Shown one piece after another: positions 23,401 through 35,974 of a DNA stretch of 64,000 bases. The stretch is from the NCBI GenBank assembly GCA_963995525.1, contig OZ023210.1, forward strand, positions 20,458,184 to 20,522,183, written 5' to 3'. The notes below the pieces were generated by a model, which was given only the letters and a program-made list of their open reading frames with translations, ran no database searches and was not told the origin of the DNA. Position 1 is the first letter of the stretch. Each line of letters begins with the position of its first letter. Both the position numbers and the translations under genes were made by a program. Origin of the DNA: Escarpia spicata (lineage: Eukaryota > Annelida > Polychaeta > Sabellida > Siboglinidae).

Positions 23401-25353
23401 ACTTTGCTGGCCACTGGTCGAGGCGTTGTGATAGCTCTAGAGGGTGGCACTTATTGTCAAAGTCAAATGTTAGGGCGCGTCCATAGTAACCGCTACATGT
23501 GTCTGGATGCTCTCCAGTTCGACTCGAGTGTCAATGACCAACGGGAATAGAACAGAGAGAAAGTGGTTCTTACTATTGTTCCCCTGCATGTTTATGCTGT
23601 AGTACACGCGGTCGACATAAACTCTGCAGTTGTGTGCAGCTGCGCAGGAATCAATGAAGATGTCACATTTGGTTCATGTGATCTCGTAAAAAGGATAGAT
23701 TGGAAGATATTTGTTTTAGTGAAGCTCAGTAACGTTTGAGGAAATGTTCATTGGATTTCTGAGTTTGCATATTTTCATTCACTGCTTTGTTGGAATGGTA
23801 AATCAACTGGAAATAATCACACCAAATGTCACTCGTGATGTGAGAATGCGGTGGTAAGGATTCATACATGATTGCTGCCGTTGACCGTAATGTCGTGCCA
23901 GTGCATCACAGTTAGCTTGACTGCTCGTGTTGCTGTGGCGGAAAAGTGACCAGATGGACTGTGAGAGACCGCTGATGACGAGACAGGTGGTGCCATCTGT
24001 GAGGAGGGGTGGCGGTGTGAATTTACTGCGGGTCGCACCCAAGACGTTACACAGGTATGTTAGGGTGATCTGCCGTATACTCAAGGCTGTGTTGCAACAC
24101 ACAGATGACAGAGCTGATTGTGAAAAGACATCTAACCATATCGAGCTGGCATGTATTATATAGGTTAACGTTTTCCTCATGGATGGTTTGAATCTCTGGT
24201 GGCAAACTTTTCACAGAAAAGTACAAATTATAAGTTCTTTCTAATTCTAGTTGTTTCCAGCACTCGGCAACATTCTGTTAACTGACCAGTCTATATATAT
24301 ATTATGGTTACAATGTTATAGTCTCAAGGGCCTAGTTCACATGGTAATGGCAAAACCTCAACGGCAAAGTGGCAAACTGTGAGCAGTATTCACTGGATTT
24401 CTTAATGTTCTTGAAAATTAAATCAAACTACACAAGTTAAACAGAAATATAAAACAATGAATCTGCAATTTTATTTTGTGTCTACATCGCTCTATTGGAA
24501 CATGTGCAGTTTGATGTCACACGGTAACAACAGCGTTGATTGGCTAAAGGGTAAATATATGCGCAGCAATTTTTAGAAAATCGCTTTTGTTTCGATCCTC
24601 GATGTTTGCTGTCAAGCAGCTTTGCCGTCGAGCGATTCTCCAACGTACATGTACTAGGCTCTCACAATTCCAATTAGAGTGATTTTTATTTTGCCGCTTG
24701 CCGTTGAGGTTTCCCATTGCTGTTGACATGTGCACTAGGCCCTTTATGAGGTTTCTGCTCGTACTGAGACACTGCTTAATATGAAGCCATATGACATCGT
24801 ATCAAGTGACACAGTTCTCTCCCTTTCTGTCCTGGATGCAGCCAAATATTCAATATTCATGAATAGTGAAATGGCTTAGAAATGTAATTGTGAAATGTCA
24901 CACCGACTCATACATTTGCATACGTGTGACTGGTGGGTTGTGATTCCCTGGAGGCATCAGTCTCCAGTACGCTGTAAACATGTGTGCGATGTTAAGAAAC
25001 AAATACAATTCCGCTGCCATATGTTTATCTTCTATTGGTGCATAAGTATGCTAAATATACTATTCTAGTACAGTGTATAAACACTAAAAGCTACTGCCTA
25101 CATGTTACAAGCATAATTGTTACCGTTCTTGTATTCCACTATGACACACATAAATTGGACGATTCACTGGACTTTATATATACATTTTTTACAAAAATTA
25201 TCAACTTTTGTCTAGGAGTTACACATTTGACTGCCATATTGCACAATTGTGTAATGATTTAATCAAAGATAAAACTCTGTAAATTCTACACATTTGGGAT
25301 TAACTATTGTGTTTTTATGTAGCACACAGCCAAATGAGCCGATATATCTGACT
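20450..25353. other. Long spacer without recognisable genes
   Basis: 22085-22340 carries an imperfect short repeat of the type gtgacaggtgtgtaaag (15-20 bp). 21640-22080 and 23190-24150 are GC-richer with several short open frames on both strands, but no motif or consistent splice pattern. Confidence 0.5.
22085..22340. repeat. Imperfect short tandem repeat
   Basis: About a dozen loosely related units of gtgacaggtgtgtaaa / atgacaggtttctatag. Degenerate, with no fixed period. Confidence 0.7.
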
Positions 25354-25674
25354 TGTGGGGTGTGCTAGCATAGTGTTCAGAACATCATTCTCTGAATCGA
25401 GAAATTCTCGGTTCAAATTTTCCTGCAGCCATTCAAACCTTGAACAAGTTTGTTTACTTCACGGTGCTCAGCTGTATGCTTGAGACAGTGGTAGATGTTC
25501 GTGTACGAATATTCTTTGCACAGTAATTGCAGCATGGCTGAATGCTTCCAAGATAAGTTGAGTTGGTTTTTGTATGAACATGTCTGCCAGGGAGTGAAAT
25601 GTAAAGAGCTCTGAGCAGTCCTAAGGACTTGACAATGTGTTATATAAAAACAAAGAAATGACCTTTGTAAGATC
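25354..25674 (+). mobile_element. tRNA-derived SINE with L2-like tail
   Basis: The head resembles a tRNA, with a degenerate A box (gtgtgctagcatagtgttc) and a B box (tcggttcaaat). The central part, ggctgaatgcttccaag...gtctgccagggag, and the tail, aaatgtaaagagctctgagc agtcctaaggac, match the copies at 33.2 and 35.6 kb. It ends in an A-rich stretch. Confidence 0.8.
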
Positions 25675-27419
25675 TTGTTCTCGAACAGCCACGGAAACCA
25701 GTACCAATCAAAACGGCTTTCTGAGGAGATTTCACGTTCAACTGACAATTTTGATCTCGGGTGGATAAATGAAAACTAAAAAAAAAAGAAAAAAACACCA
25801 GGTATGTATTTTTTCAATATGCCAGCAGAAAACTGGTTTACTATGTACAGTATCTGCGTATGTACAGACGATTGTTAGATTCCCTAAGAATATTGTTCAG
25901 TTACTCTCGACTCGACTTGTGATATATAGGTTACATTATGAAAATTTTCAAATTTCACGTACACTTGCAGTGGAGTTTTACCTGATGTGTTCTCCGTTCA
26001 ACACTCAACTTTTCATGTTGACTCTGTGAAGTTTGTAATTGTGTGCAATAATTAAGGGGCTGGAGACCCCCGGCTGTAGCAGTTAATCATTTCATCAATA
26101 TTCAATGCACCAGGCAGCAGTGAGTTTGGTCACTGCGTTAAGTGGAGCTAGTATTGAATACACTGTGGGCAGTCTGGTCATCAACCATGGAAAGTGTCTA
26201 TTGTCCTATGATTGCATTGCTACCACATTAGTCTAGGGAAATAATGGTTTAGAAATGCCTAGAAATCTCCTTGGTTATTGCACCTGTAGGCTACAGTACG
26301 GTGTTGATTAGCTTTCCAGATATGTCACAGTTTGCGATAAGTTTTATAGATGTGCTAAATAGAATAGTGTTGTCGATTAGATGCCGATCTTAGATTTATC
26401 TCCTTTATGGTTTTTCTGCACTCACCCAGAGAAGATTGATTTTTCGGAACAAAATGTGCATGAAGCAATCTGAAATGTCTGATATTGATATACAGGTATT
26501 TCTGCCCGGAAATGACTTTCAATATGTCACAGTTGTTTGTTTGTTGCCTGGTTTCCAGACGTGATATCAAATTGATTTCTTGTCGTATTACTGTTTTGGC
26601 CAGAAGTCTAAAGTGGACAAAGCTTAGATGTGGTAAAACGCATTGGTCAGGCTTAAATGCGAACAGTTGTTGGAAATGTATTGAACAAAAGGTATAGTGA
26701 TGTGGACACTGTGTTAATGCAGCCAAAGGGTTGACTTAAAGGTTATTTGACACGCAACAGGTACATTTAGCCTTAAATTGGCACGTAGAGAGCACCATTT
26801 CATGTCTATGCACAGAAGACTCTAAATTGCGGTAAAACTTCTTTCACACATTTTATACTAATCCATTATAAAATCACATGTTGTTACTTGCAGAAGATTA
26901 ATTAATTGCAGTGCATAGAAATCACCCTACCGTCTAGTCTGGGTCTTATAGTAACATATGTGCAGAAATGTTAGATATTTTAAACTAATTAACAGGCGTT
27001 ATGGTGTGTGTATATTTATTCAGTAAAAGAAACACATTTAAAAATAGAAACGCCATGTCACATCACCCGTGATGTGGTTAGATTAAGATCGTACCCACAT
27101 AAAATATGCATGACTGTTGCACACAACCGTTTAGTTGAATGTACCTACGGGCATGTTTCCACAACACGTACTGGTTGCACAGAGGCGTCGTCACAACAGT
27201 CAGCGTGACCGTCAGTGCTGACGTGACTGTCAGTCGCTGCAAAAATGTCATAATAGGATGCTGTGTCGACGGCTCTCTATGACCGATTGCGGGTTCCTGG
27301 TTGACGATAGGTAGGTGCTTGCAGTGGTGTGCGTGCGTCCGTGCGTACATGTTCGTTGTCATAGTCAGTGGACTTGTGCATGATCCTGATTATGTCAGAA
27401 TTGTATTGCATCATCATTA
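25675..27419. other. No recognisable feature
   Basis: Only short unsupported open frames. Confidence 0.5.
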
Positions 27420-27695
27420 TCTGACTGTTGTTGAGGAACACTTTTCTTTCTCTTTTTGGTCATCATCATCATCATCTGTCAAGCTTAGATGGAACGGAAG
27501 CAGTGGAACTTCCTGACATACCTTATTGCGTACCAGGTGGGAGACCTGTGCTTGCTCAAGGCCTATGTCTCTCATGAACTGATCACGATACATCGGGTCT
27601 TTCCTGTCCTGTCCATCGGAACCTTTAGGATGTTTCCAAAACATCAGCTTGGAGATTGGTTGGTCGAACGCCCCACAAGCACAAGCGGGTTGCAA
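27420..27695 (-). pseudogene. Probable non-LTR retrotransposon C-terminal fragment
   Basis: The - strand reads ISKLMFWKHPKGSDGQDRKD followed by MYRDQFMRDIGLEQAQ, then diverges. The L-x-W-K-x-P-K-G...R-x-x-x-x-Y-x-x-x-x-x-D-x-G-L pattern is that of ORF2 C-terminal tails. (CAT)n at about 27464-27477 resembles a 3' repeat tail. An open stretch at 27793-28005 may be further upstream sequence of the same element, but I cannot confirm it. Confidence 0.45.
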
Positions 27696-28184
27696 CCATC
27701 TCCTGAATGTCTTCTGTCATCATACAGATGGGCTTTGATTATACTTTGCTCACCACGTCATCAGGATGTAGCAACCTTCAATCTGGTCTTCATCAATGAT
27801 GGTCCATGCATCTAAAAACTAGCAAGTCTTTGACAACTGGAATGCTACTTATGGATTTTGAGATTGACCAATCCTTTTGTTTTGATGCACCTCTGAGCTT
27901 GGTTTTCAAGGATTTAGATGCAATAGAAGTTATCTTATTATTAAGAAGGCATATCTGGTATGACAAGCGATACCTCACTTCCACATTTTCCAGTCTGTTG
28001 CTCATTTTATTAGTTGTGTCATTTGAACTGAGAAATGTAGATACTAGATGGTAACATTAACTGTGTATAACATATGCTGACTTAGTCAGCAAAAAACAAG
28101 CCAAGTAGCCACAATATGAATATTAGAAATACAACAACTCATATCTATGCCAAGGCATAGAGTAGCTTGCTTATACAAGAGAAT

Positions 28185-28630
28185 ACTCACTCACTCACTC
28201 ATGTCGGCCACTAGGGTTGAACATTACTGGCTTCAATCATCCGTCTCCAGGTCCCTCTGTCTGTCATTGCCGTCTTCAGCTCCACCGGCTGTAGACCCAC
28301 ATCTTCCTTTAAGCAGTCAATGTAAGTTGATGCTGGTCTTCCTGCCTTGGTTCTTCCATGTGTCGGTTGCCACAAGATGGTCTTAGATACCGTTTCATCC
28401 TTATGTCTAGTATTGTCCGGCAAATCCCAATCGTCTTCTTCTTATTTTATTGGTGGCTTTACACATTCCACTGTATAGTTCTATGTTTGTCAAATGCTAT
28501 TGCGAGTGAATATGAAATACGGCTCGAAGCATTCTTGTATAACATCTGTCTAGTGGTTTGTCAAGTTTTTTCGTTATTGTCCATGTTTCGCATCCATAGA
28601 GTAGAACAGACTCTACAGCAATACACAGTC
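28185..28630 (-). pseudogene. Non-LTR retrotransposon ORF2 C-terminal fragment, frameshifted
   Basis: The - strand of 28480-28625 reads AVESVLLYGCETWTITKKLD and CYTRMLRAV. After a stop and frame change, 28211-28423 reads ILWQPTHGRTKAGRPASTYI DCLKEDVGL...MTDRGTWRRMIE. ES-x-LLYG-x-E-T-W followed by GRP-x-x-TYID is the standard post-RT region of RTE/jockey-like endonuclease-reverse transcriptases. A (CACT)n tail lies at 28186-28200. Confidence 0.8.
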
Positions 28631-30286
28631 GCTGCTTGGTTTTGCATGGGAGTGTAGATTTCCATATTAGAAAAAGAATAAGTTGAAACCATTAAGATGG
28701 TATATATATACATTATAATATATAATAGTTACCATCAATTGTAAAGAAACACCTCACTTGCTATGTCACTGACTGTGTAGGATGTGTTTCTAAGAAGCAG
28801 TGACTAACCTCTCTCAGCTTTCACTTCGGAGTCTCACATATGACGCACTGCAATGAACTTGCCACTGCTGCACTGATGGAAACATTTGTGTGATTTAAAA
28901 TGTAGCTAAGGTAGAATTACAAAATATTATGTTGACTATAGCTGCAATATTGTAGTGCAGTAAAATACAATGTGGCTGTCAACAGCAGCTGTTACGTTTG
29001 ACAGGTTTTAGCACAGTTATATATATCATTACTGTTGATATTGAGGATGATTGATATTGAGGATGATTGATATTGAGGATGATTGATATTGATGGTGGTT
29101 TTTAAAAAAGAAGATGTAGTAATTGCTGTAAAATCTTCACAATTTATATATTTGTTTTGATTGACTTTTTGTTGTTCATCTCCTTTGTAAATATAATTTT
29201 AATAATATTTATTTTATTGATATGTTTAATCTATATTTAATTTTGTATTTCTTTCAACATTAGTATAATAGTTAAATATATTTACTGTTGTTTGCCATAT
29301 ATGCCTACAAATAGGCTAACTCTTGATATATGCTGCTTTGTAAATGTTACTTATAATTAATAATAATTTTGCACTCCATCTGCTAATTGTTTCATAGAAC
29401 TCTTCCCGGGTGGTACCAAACTTCATAATTAAGTCTTCCTTATTCTCTGTTCACTTGAGGGTATCAATGAAGGGCCTATCTTGTCATGTTGGTGCTTTCT
29501 TGCTCCAGTGTGTGCTATCTAAGTCTGTTTTCTGAGTTTGATCTATTTGCTGCTGCTGTTTCGGTTTGCTCTTCTCCTGAGAGGTCATTGTTTGTGATCT
29601 TGTTTCAAAGTGTCGTTTAATTTTGAGAATATCTCTGAAACATTTGTTTGCGACTGTATCTGTCTTGAGGCTACTTATCTGGTCGTTGTCGTAAATACTT
29701 ACTACAGGGCATAGATACTGTATCAAGACATGAATCTGACTATGAGCATATTTAATTTCAATCTGGTTTGTTTAGTAGATGTATAAAGTAGGTTGTTTAT
29801 TCAAAGGTCGATGGTTATCTTATCTTGTTTTAATTAATACTACATCCCTCTTGGTATGATCAGTTCTATCAACCAATGATAGATATAGGATACATGAGTC
29901 AATGTTTTCATAAAGTTAAAGTATTAGAAGTGACTAACATTATGGAAATATTGGTCTCTGGTTAGTTCTGTGATTTAACAGTATAGTTGTCAGTCCTAAC
30001 ATTAACAGTAAGGTAAAATTAAGCAGACGTTTGACAGATGTTGACACCTTTCATTATCTAGTTCACATTTAAAATGACACACAGCAGAGGCAGCCACTTT
30101 GCCTTTGGTTGTCATTATATCATTTCTAGGACCTCTTGGTAAACTTGTCCTACTATTTTCTTTAAATTTTCACAGCACATAATCACCAATCATTTAACCT
30201 ATGCATGAAACTAGTAAAAACGATGTACTTCATTTTTAAAACATATCTGATATGCCTCGATTTTTAGGCAGCCTCGTGTTGGTTTT
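28631..30286. other. AT-rich spacer
   Basis: A 15-bp tandem repeat of tgatattgaggatgat (four copies, last one variant) lies at about 29034-29093. Nothing else. Confidence 0.6.
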
Positions 30287-30599
30287 GAAATGTTGGTGCA
30301 TTCTGCAGAATAGCCACTGCATTGATGTTAGCTATAGTGAGCACCTGTTCATTGCCATCAATTGAAATGTTGGGGCATTCTGTAGAATAGTCACTGCATT
30401 GATGTTAGCTATAGTGAGCACCTGTTCATTGCCATCAATTGAAATGTTGGTGCAGTCTGCAGAATAGCCACTGCATTAATGTTAGCTATAGTGAGCACCT
30501 GTTCATTGTCATCAATTGAAATGTTGGTGCAGTCTGCAGAATAGCCACTGCATTGATGTTAGCTATAGTGTGCATCTGTTCATTGCCATCAATTGAAAT
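30287..30599. repeat. 77-bp tandem repeat, four copies
   Basis: Starts at 30287, 30364, 30441 and 30518, ending in a partial fifth at 30595. The unit includes gaaatgttggtgcattctgc, agaatagccactgcattgat and gttagctatagtgagcacct. Period exactly 77 in all copies. Confidence 0.95.
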
Positions 30600-31042
30600 C
30601 CGTAGTGCAGAAGACATTAACTTAACTCTCTTATAATCCGATGTGGAAATTGCCCTAATTCCCTAAAACTAATCACACATCACATGCCAAGCAGACTCTG
30701 CTAGGGACTCTGTATGTGGACCCAGTGGAGAGATCCTTGCTGTGGTTTGTGGCCAACAGTTACCTAAAATAGTATGCAGATGTTTGTTTGGTCATGCAAC
30801 ATTGATGAGACATACCAGAAGGTAATGAGGTGGCTGGAATATTATAAAAGAATTAGTTTGTACCAGCCGTGCCAGAATAATAAGCTGCAGAATTACGATG
30901 GTCCCATGAGACTCTACCTAACATGGTGCCATTAAATATAAAACATTGAAACATTGTGCTGAATACTGGACATGGTTTTACACTTGGTATGTGTGTACTT
31001 GAATTTGACCCCATGTTAACACAGAACTTGCCAATGGGTTTG

Positions 31043-31800
31043 TTATGTGATGAGATGTACTGTCAACTTGTACAATTCCTGGTGACGTCCAAGATGAGTT
31101 ATCTCTAACCAATCCTGTGTTGCTTTTCTTAAGTTGTCCATTGTTAGCTCTGTTGTATCCTTGATCTCATCCATCTTGTGTGGTCTTCCTCTCTCTGTTG
31201 TATCCTTGATCTCATCCATCTTGTGCGGTATTCCTCTCTCTGTTGTATCCTTGATCTCATCCATCTTGTGTGGTCTTCCTCTCTCTGTTGTATCCTTGAT
31301 CTCATCCATCTTGTGCGGTATTCCTCTCTCTGTTGTATCATTGATCTCATCCATCTTGTGTGGTCTTCCTCTCTCTATTGTATCCTTGATCTCATCCATC
31401 TTGTGTGGTCTTCCTCTCTCTGTTGTATCCTTGATCTCATCCATCTTATGTGGTCTTCCTCTCTCTGTTGTATCATTGATCTCATCCATCTTGTGTGGTC
31501 TTCCTCTCTCTGTTGTATCATTGATCTCATCCATCTTGTGTGGTCTTCCTCTCTCTGTTGTATCATTGATCTCATCCATCTTGTGTGGTCTTCCTCTCTC
31601 TGTTGTATCATTGATCTCATCCATCTTATGTGGTCTTCCTCTCTCTGTTGTATCCCTGATCTCATCCATCTTGTGTGGTCTTCCTCTTTCTGTTGTATCC
31701 CTGATCTCATCCATCTCGTGTGTGGTCTTCCTCTCTCTGTTGTATCCCTGATCTCATCCATCTCGTGTGTGGTCTTCCTCGCTCTCTTGTATCCCTGATC
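31043..31800 (-). repeat. 45-bp minisatellite expanded inside a retrotransposon ORF2 tail
   Basis: Starts are every 45 bp from 31151 to 31691 (12 periods), then two 47-bp units to about 31800. On the - strand each unit codes for 15 residues, MDEIKDTTERGRPHK, and the frame is open for 223 codons. At its end the repeat runs into TELTMDNLRKATQDWLEITH. The combination GRPH-x-x-W-x-DEI-x-DTT...LTMDNLRKATQDR is the C-terminal tail of many ORF2 proteins, so the unit is coding sequence of the element that was tandemly copied. Several units have lost the T-R-W residues seen in another frame. The + strand is also open as a repeat because the unit length is divisible by three. Confidence 0.85.
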
Positions 31801-33205
31801 TTATCTACATGCATGGTGTGTTTAAAGTATAATAGATTCTGTTTTGAGAATTAGCACCTGTGGTAGGATGACTTGACTGACCTCTTCAAGAACAGAATTG
31901 TCTGTTCTCCTGACTGTCCATGAAATTCACTGCATACTTCTTCAATGCCACATTTCTTAACTGTCAGTTCTACATGATTATAAATCGATACATCTGTGTA
32001 GTTATGCACCAGACAGTTATTGTTGTCTTCCATATTGCAGGTTGACATAGGGACAATGTAAGTCTAATGCCACTGTGACTCCGGGCCGGTCAGTCCCATA
32101 AAGCCAGATCCATAACCACTAAGGCAACATTCCTTTATCAGTGAATTATGGCTAAGATCACAAATCAGCCAAGACAACAGTTGTTGAAGGCTTGAGAGCA
32201 TCTACTGGTAATTTACACATCGCCATTGCGTCAATTCCAAATGATTGCCCGGTCATTTCTCGTTGCCTTAGAGACTGCAATCAACCAATAGTTAAGTGTG
32301 GGAAATTGGTCATTGGTGTAGCAACCGTGTCAGCAGAGTGCTTTATAGATAGGGTAGAGGTTATTCAAAATTCAAGTTATATCGCAAGCCTTTAAATTAT
32401 TGAAAGAAGACAGATTTAATTAATTTGGTGCCTGGGCATGCAGGACTTGCATGCAATTTGCATGACAATGATTTCAACAACCTGTTACAGCATGATCTGT
32501 ATAGTATCCAACGAAAGATGGACATTCATCTTTGGATTACTAAAATGTGATCAAATTAATCGTCATCGTATAATTGAAATGTTTGCAACACATCTAGGTG
32601 TACTGGTGCAATACTTATGCTTCCAGATTAATGTAAAGATCAACATATTATCAGTGAAATATTAATTATTACAGATAGCAAGATGTGTGTAGTTATTGCT
32701 TATGTTAGGTAGTTGTACAATCAGAATGTGGGGAAACCTAAAGGTTTTGCAAGTTACAATCTCGTTGTTGGTAACATTTCCTGTGTTAGGTGTTTGTTAC
32801 TAATGTTAGTCCTGGTATGATAAGCACATGTATCTGGTAAATGTAATTATTTTGGGGTTTTCTGAAGATTAATAGAAGATTAGTTATAATTTATTAATAT
32901 AACGTTGAATAACAAATTACATTTTTAATACTGTTTAAGTACAGTAATTTTGGTACTCACAATAAATAGAAACATGCATGTTAAGTCTCCTGGATTTGCC
33001 GGGGAGTCTCCCGGAAACCTACCACATCTCCTGGTTGGGAGAAGCAATATCCCGGATTTTTATGCCAATGAAACAAAAATAAATTCTTTGTGGCCTGATA
33101 AAGCCAGAGAGTTAATTGCAATCGGTCTGAGCCTGAGCTCATTCTCAAGAACAAGGACAAGGACCAAGGCGGATCGGACAACAAAGGGGGTTGCTTAAAT
33201 CATGT
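31801..33205. other. Spacer with a possible SINE head
   Basis: On the - strand at about 32050-32135 there is a tRNA-like stretch (gccttagtggttatggatct, then cccggagtcac as a degenerate B box) followed by a tgtccctatgtcaac-like sequence. This may be an old SINE of a different family. Nothing else recognised. Confidence 0.4.
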
Positions 33206-33539
33206 AAAAATAAAAATAAAGGTAAGTTCTTTCGCTGTATCCAGTCCTCAGGACTGCTCAAAGCGCTTTACACTTTACTCCCTGGCAGACCTGTTCAATC
33301 GAACACCATCTCGACTTCTCTGGGAAGCATTCAGCCACGCTGCAATTAATGTGCAAAGACTATTTGTACGCAGATATCCACCACTGTCTATAGCCAGGTA
33401 CTCATTCATACAGCTGAGTGAACTGAAACAATGTAGAGTAAACGGATTTGCCCAAGGTTCGACACCGCCGCACACAGTTCGAACCCGGATTCTCTCAGTC
33501 GAGAGTCCGAAGCTCTCACCGCTGCGCTACCGCACTCCA
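33206..33539 (-). mobile_element. tRNA-derived SINE with L2-like tail, nearly full length
   Basis: On the - strand it starts with ggagtgcggtagcgcagcgg (A box region) and has a B box, gggttcgaact. It then has the central segment aatgcttcccagagaagtcg and the tail gtaaagcgctttgagcagtc, and ends in an A/T-rich stretch. This is the best-preserved of the four copies in the window; its Pol III boxes look intact. Confidence 0.88.
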
Positions 33540-35559
33540 CATGTCTTGCGTTGACTAGACAACAACATCTGTTTAACTATAATCTTCTTTGGTCTTGCCT
33601 GTAGATAACATTGCAATAAGTTTTAGACATGGCACCATAAGCCACTTTTGCGGCCACGGCTTCCCAATTATTGCCCACTGTAAACTTGCCGAACAATGAA
33701 CATAATGTCAATCGATTCATCTACACTATATACACATGTTGTATTTAATCTATGTGTATCTGTAAATGTTACAATTGGAAAACATTATAATAAATGAAAA
33801 AAATTATTTTATAACACTAAATGCTCCATCAGCAAGGCCAAAGGTCACAAATAGTAAATTCATTATGCGTGCCTCCATCACCCAGGCCATGGTGACAAAC
33901 TTTGAAGAAAATACAATGCTAAGGTCAGGTCCTTTTACCTGTGAATATTGTATCATTTATATTTGTAATAAGAGAAGATGTATTTACTGCCTCTATGCAA
34001 GGTTTTTTGCACCATAATAATTATATATCTAATATATATGTACACATATGCCTAGAACATAAAATAAGTAAACTTTTTCTTTTTTCTACCGTAGGCCTAC
34101 CTAAAGTAATGTATAAAGCCACAGACATTTGAGTTTACTTGTCCACATATAATTTGTTTAATGTAACGCATTAAATAATTATATATTAACATGCTGTTAT
34201 GCGTCATTGATTTAAGAGCACATGTGCAATGCATTTGGAAATAAAGCTGATCTGTGACCATTTTCATAATGTGAAAGACTGATTTGTACACAATTCCGCA
34301 ATACCCTGAGACCCCCAATTTATGCACTATTCCCTAATACCAGAAGACCCTTGGCATTGACATTTCTAAAACTTAACATGTTTTATTAAAACATGGTTAT
34401 TAATGTCTATGAAAAGTATTTTTTGGTTATATTTTACTCCGATTGATGTATAAATGCCTTATTTTCCGAGATCTTCCGATTTGCGTATAAATGCCCGATT
34501 TTCCCAGACCGTCTAATCTACGTATAAATCTCCTGCATTGGCGTTTCTGAAAGGTAACATGCATGAATAGAAAAGGTTTTTAATGTAACGATATGCGTGT
34601 TTAAGACAAAAATCCATAATACTGGTAGTATGAGTTTAAAATTTTTGAACATGCGTGAACACATCATGCACATATACATGGATGTGTGCGTGTGTGTGCG
34701 CACACACCATGCTCATTGACAGGCATGGGGAATCAAAAACAAATATACAAGATTTCTATAATTTTTGAAGCTAATGATTGTCATCTCACAACATTGAGAG
34801 TGAACAGTTGCCAAGGATGTGAAGACATAGAGACCAGTGTTACTTGGAAGTAGCGGCTTTGTTGTTCTGCTACCTTCTTTATAGCTACACTTTACTGAAC
34901 ACACACTTGGCTATTGTGTCACTCAGTTGCTGTCATTTTACTTGGTCAAACAAGAACCTAAGACTGAGCTGTTTTGTCAACTCGCATGTATCTTGACTGC
35001 CTAATACACTGTGTTAGATCAATGCCAGAAATACTCAACACAGATCATGCGTGACTGTTACGCATGACTGCATATCACATTTTAAACCAGCTGTTTGTGT
35101 ATGTCTACTGATGCTTTCTTGAGGTAGTTACTGAATGCGTAGAATTGTTGTTTTTGAAGTAGGAGTTTGTTCTGCAAGTCATGGCGGAATTAATCCTAAT
35201 CTGCAACTGTTATTTAGAGGAGTTTTTATGTTATTTGGTACATAGAAATTGTGTTCTGGTTTTGTTATGTTGACCTTATGAAACGTGACTACAGATATCT
35301 TGTTGAAAGTGGTAACTCTAGATTTTAATTGGTAATCAGCATTTTGATGTACCTATGTTTTGGTCTTAGCAAAGTCTCTGGGTTTGCCTCGAATCAACAA
35401 AAAATGGCACTCATAAAAACATTTATTTTGAGAACACTCATTTCTTTCTAGTCGGTGAAACTAATCAAATCCTACATACTTCTTAACTACTTATGGAATA
35501 ACCGTGTAAAAGTTCATTTCTTGCTTTTCTTGTGGTACACACAAAAATGATTACACATC
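33540..35559. other. Spacer upstream of FAM149 exon 1
   Basis: A short tandem of gtataaatgcc(t/c)gattttcc-type units (about 36-37 bp) lies at 34440-34530. A GT/CA-rich stretch lies at 34675-34710. The missing first FAM149 exon could lie here but I could not identify it. Confidence 0.5.
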
Positions 35560-35846
35560 TGGGGCGCGACAGTGAAATGGTTAAGAGCATTGGACTCTTA
35601 ATTGAAAGAATCCAGTTAATTCACTCTGCTTCGCTTCACTCAGCTGTTTAAATGACTACTTGTTTATAGAAAATTGCAAATATATGTGAACAAATAATCT
35701 TTGTGCAGTAATTGCGGCATGACTGAATCCTTTTTCAGAGATGTCAAGATAGTGTTCGAAAGAACGTACCTATCATTGGATGAAGTATAAAGTGCTTTGA
35801 ACAGTCATAAGGACTAGATACCGCGCAGGATAAGAACATACCTTTT
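35560..35846 (+). mobile_element. tRNA-derived SINE (older copy)
   Basis: The A box region is gcgcgacagtgaaatggttaag. The central gactgaatcctttttcagag and the tail agtataaagtgctttgaaca gtcataaggac are collinear with the copies at 25.4 and 33.2 kb. It ends 41 bp before FAM149 exon 1. Confidence 0.8.
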
Positions 35847-35887
35847 TACACATGACGTGGGCATCAACAAGACGTGTTATGTTTCAG

Positions 35888-35974
35888 ACGAGGGGTATCT
35901 AGAAGCAGTTACCCGCCACTGGAGAAGGCTGAGGACCCAACACCCGCAGGCTTCCCCATCGACACATACAGCAC
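35888..35974 (+). CDS. FAM149B1: FAM149 exon 1 of traced set (N-terminal region)
   Basis: The acceptor is ...tatgtttcag and the donor is GTGAGT. The exon begins with one base completing a codon (incoming phase 2), has 28 codons, and ends in phase 2, which matches the next exon exactly. The peptide contains SRSSYPPLEKAEDPTP, resembling the HHPPPEKLEE region near the human N terminus. The other frame open here (DEGYLEAVTRHWRRL...) has no family match and is rejected. At least one upstream exon carrying the ATG must exist; I could not find it in the 35 kb upstream. A SINE ends about 40 bases before the exon. Confidence 0.8.

Noticed and set aside
31134..31798. Long + strand open frames (about 205 codons) over the 45-bp array
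   Set aside because: They arise because 45 is a multiple of three and the unit lacks stops; the similarity to ORF2 tails is on the - strand.
33481..33539. tRNA gene-like sequence with A and B boxes on the - strand
   Set aside because: It is the head of a SINE; the sequence does not fold into a full cloverleaf and continues into the SINE body.
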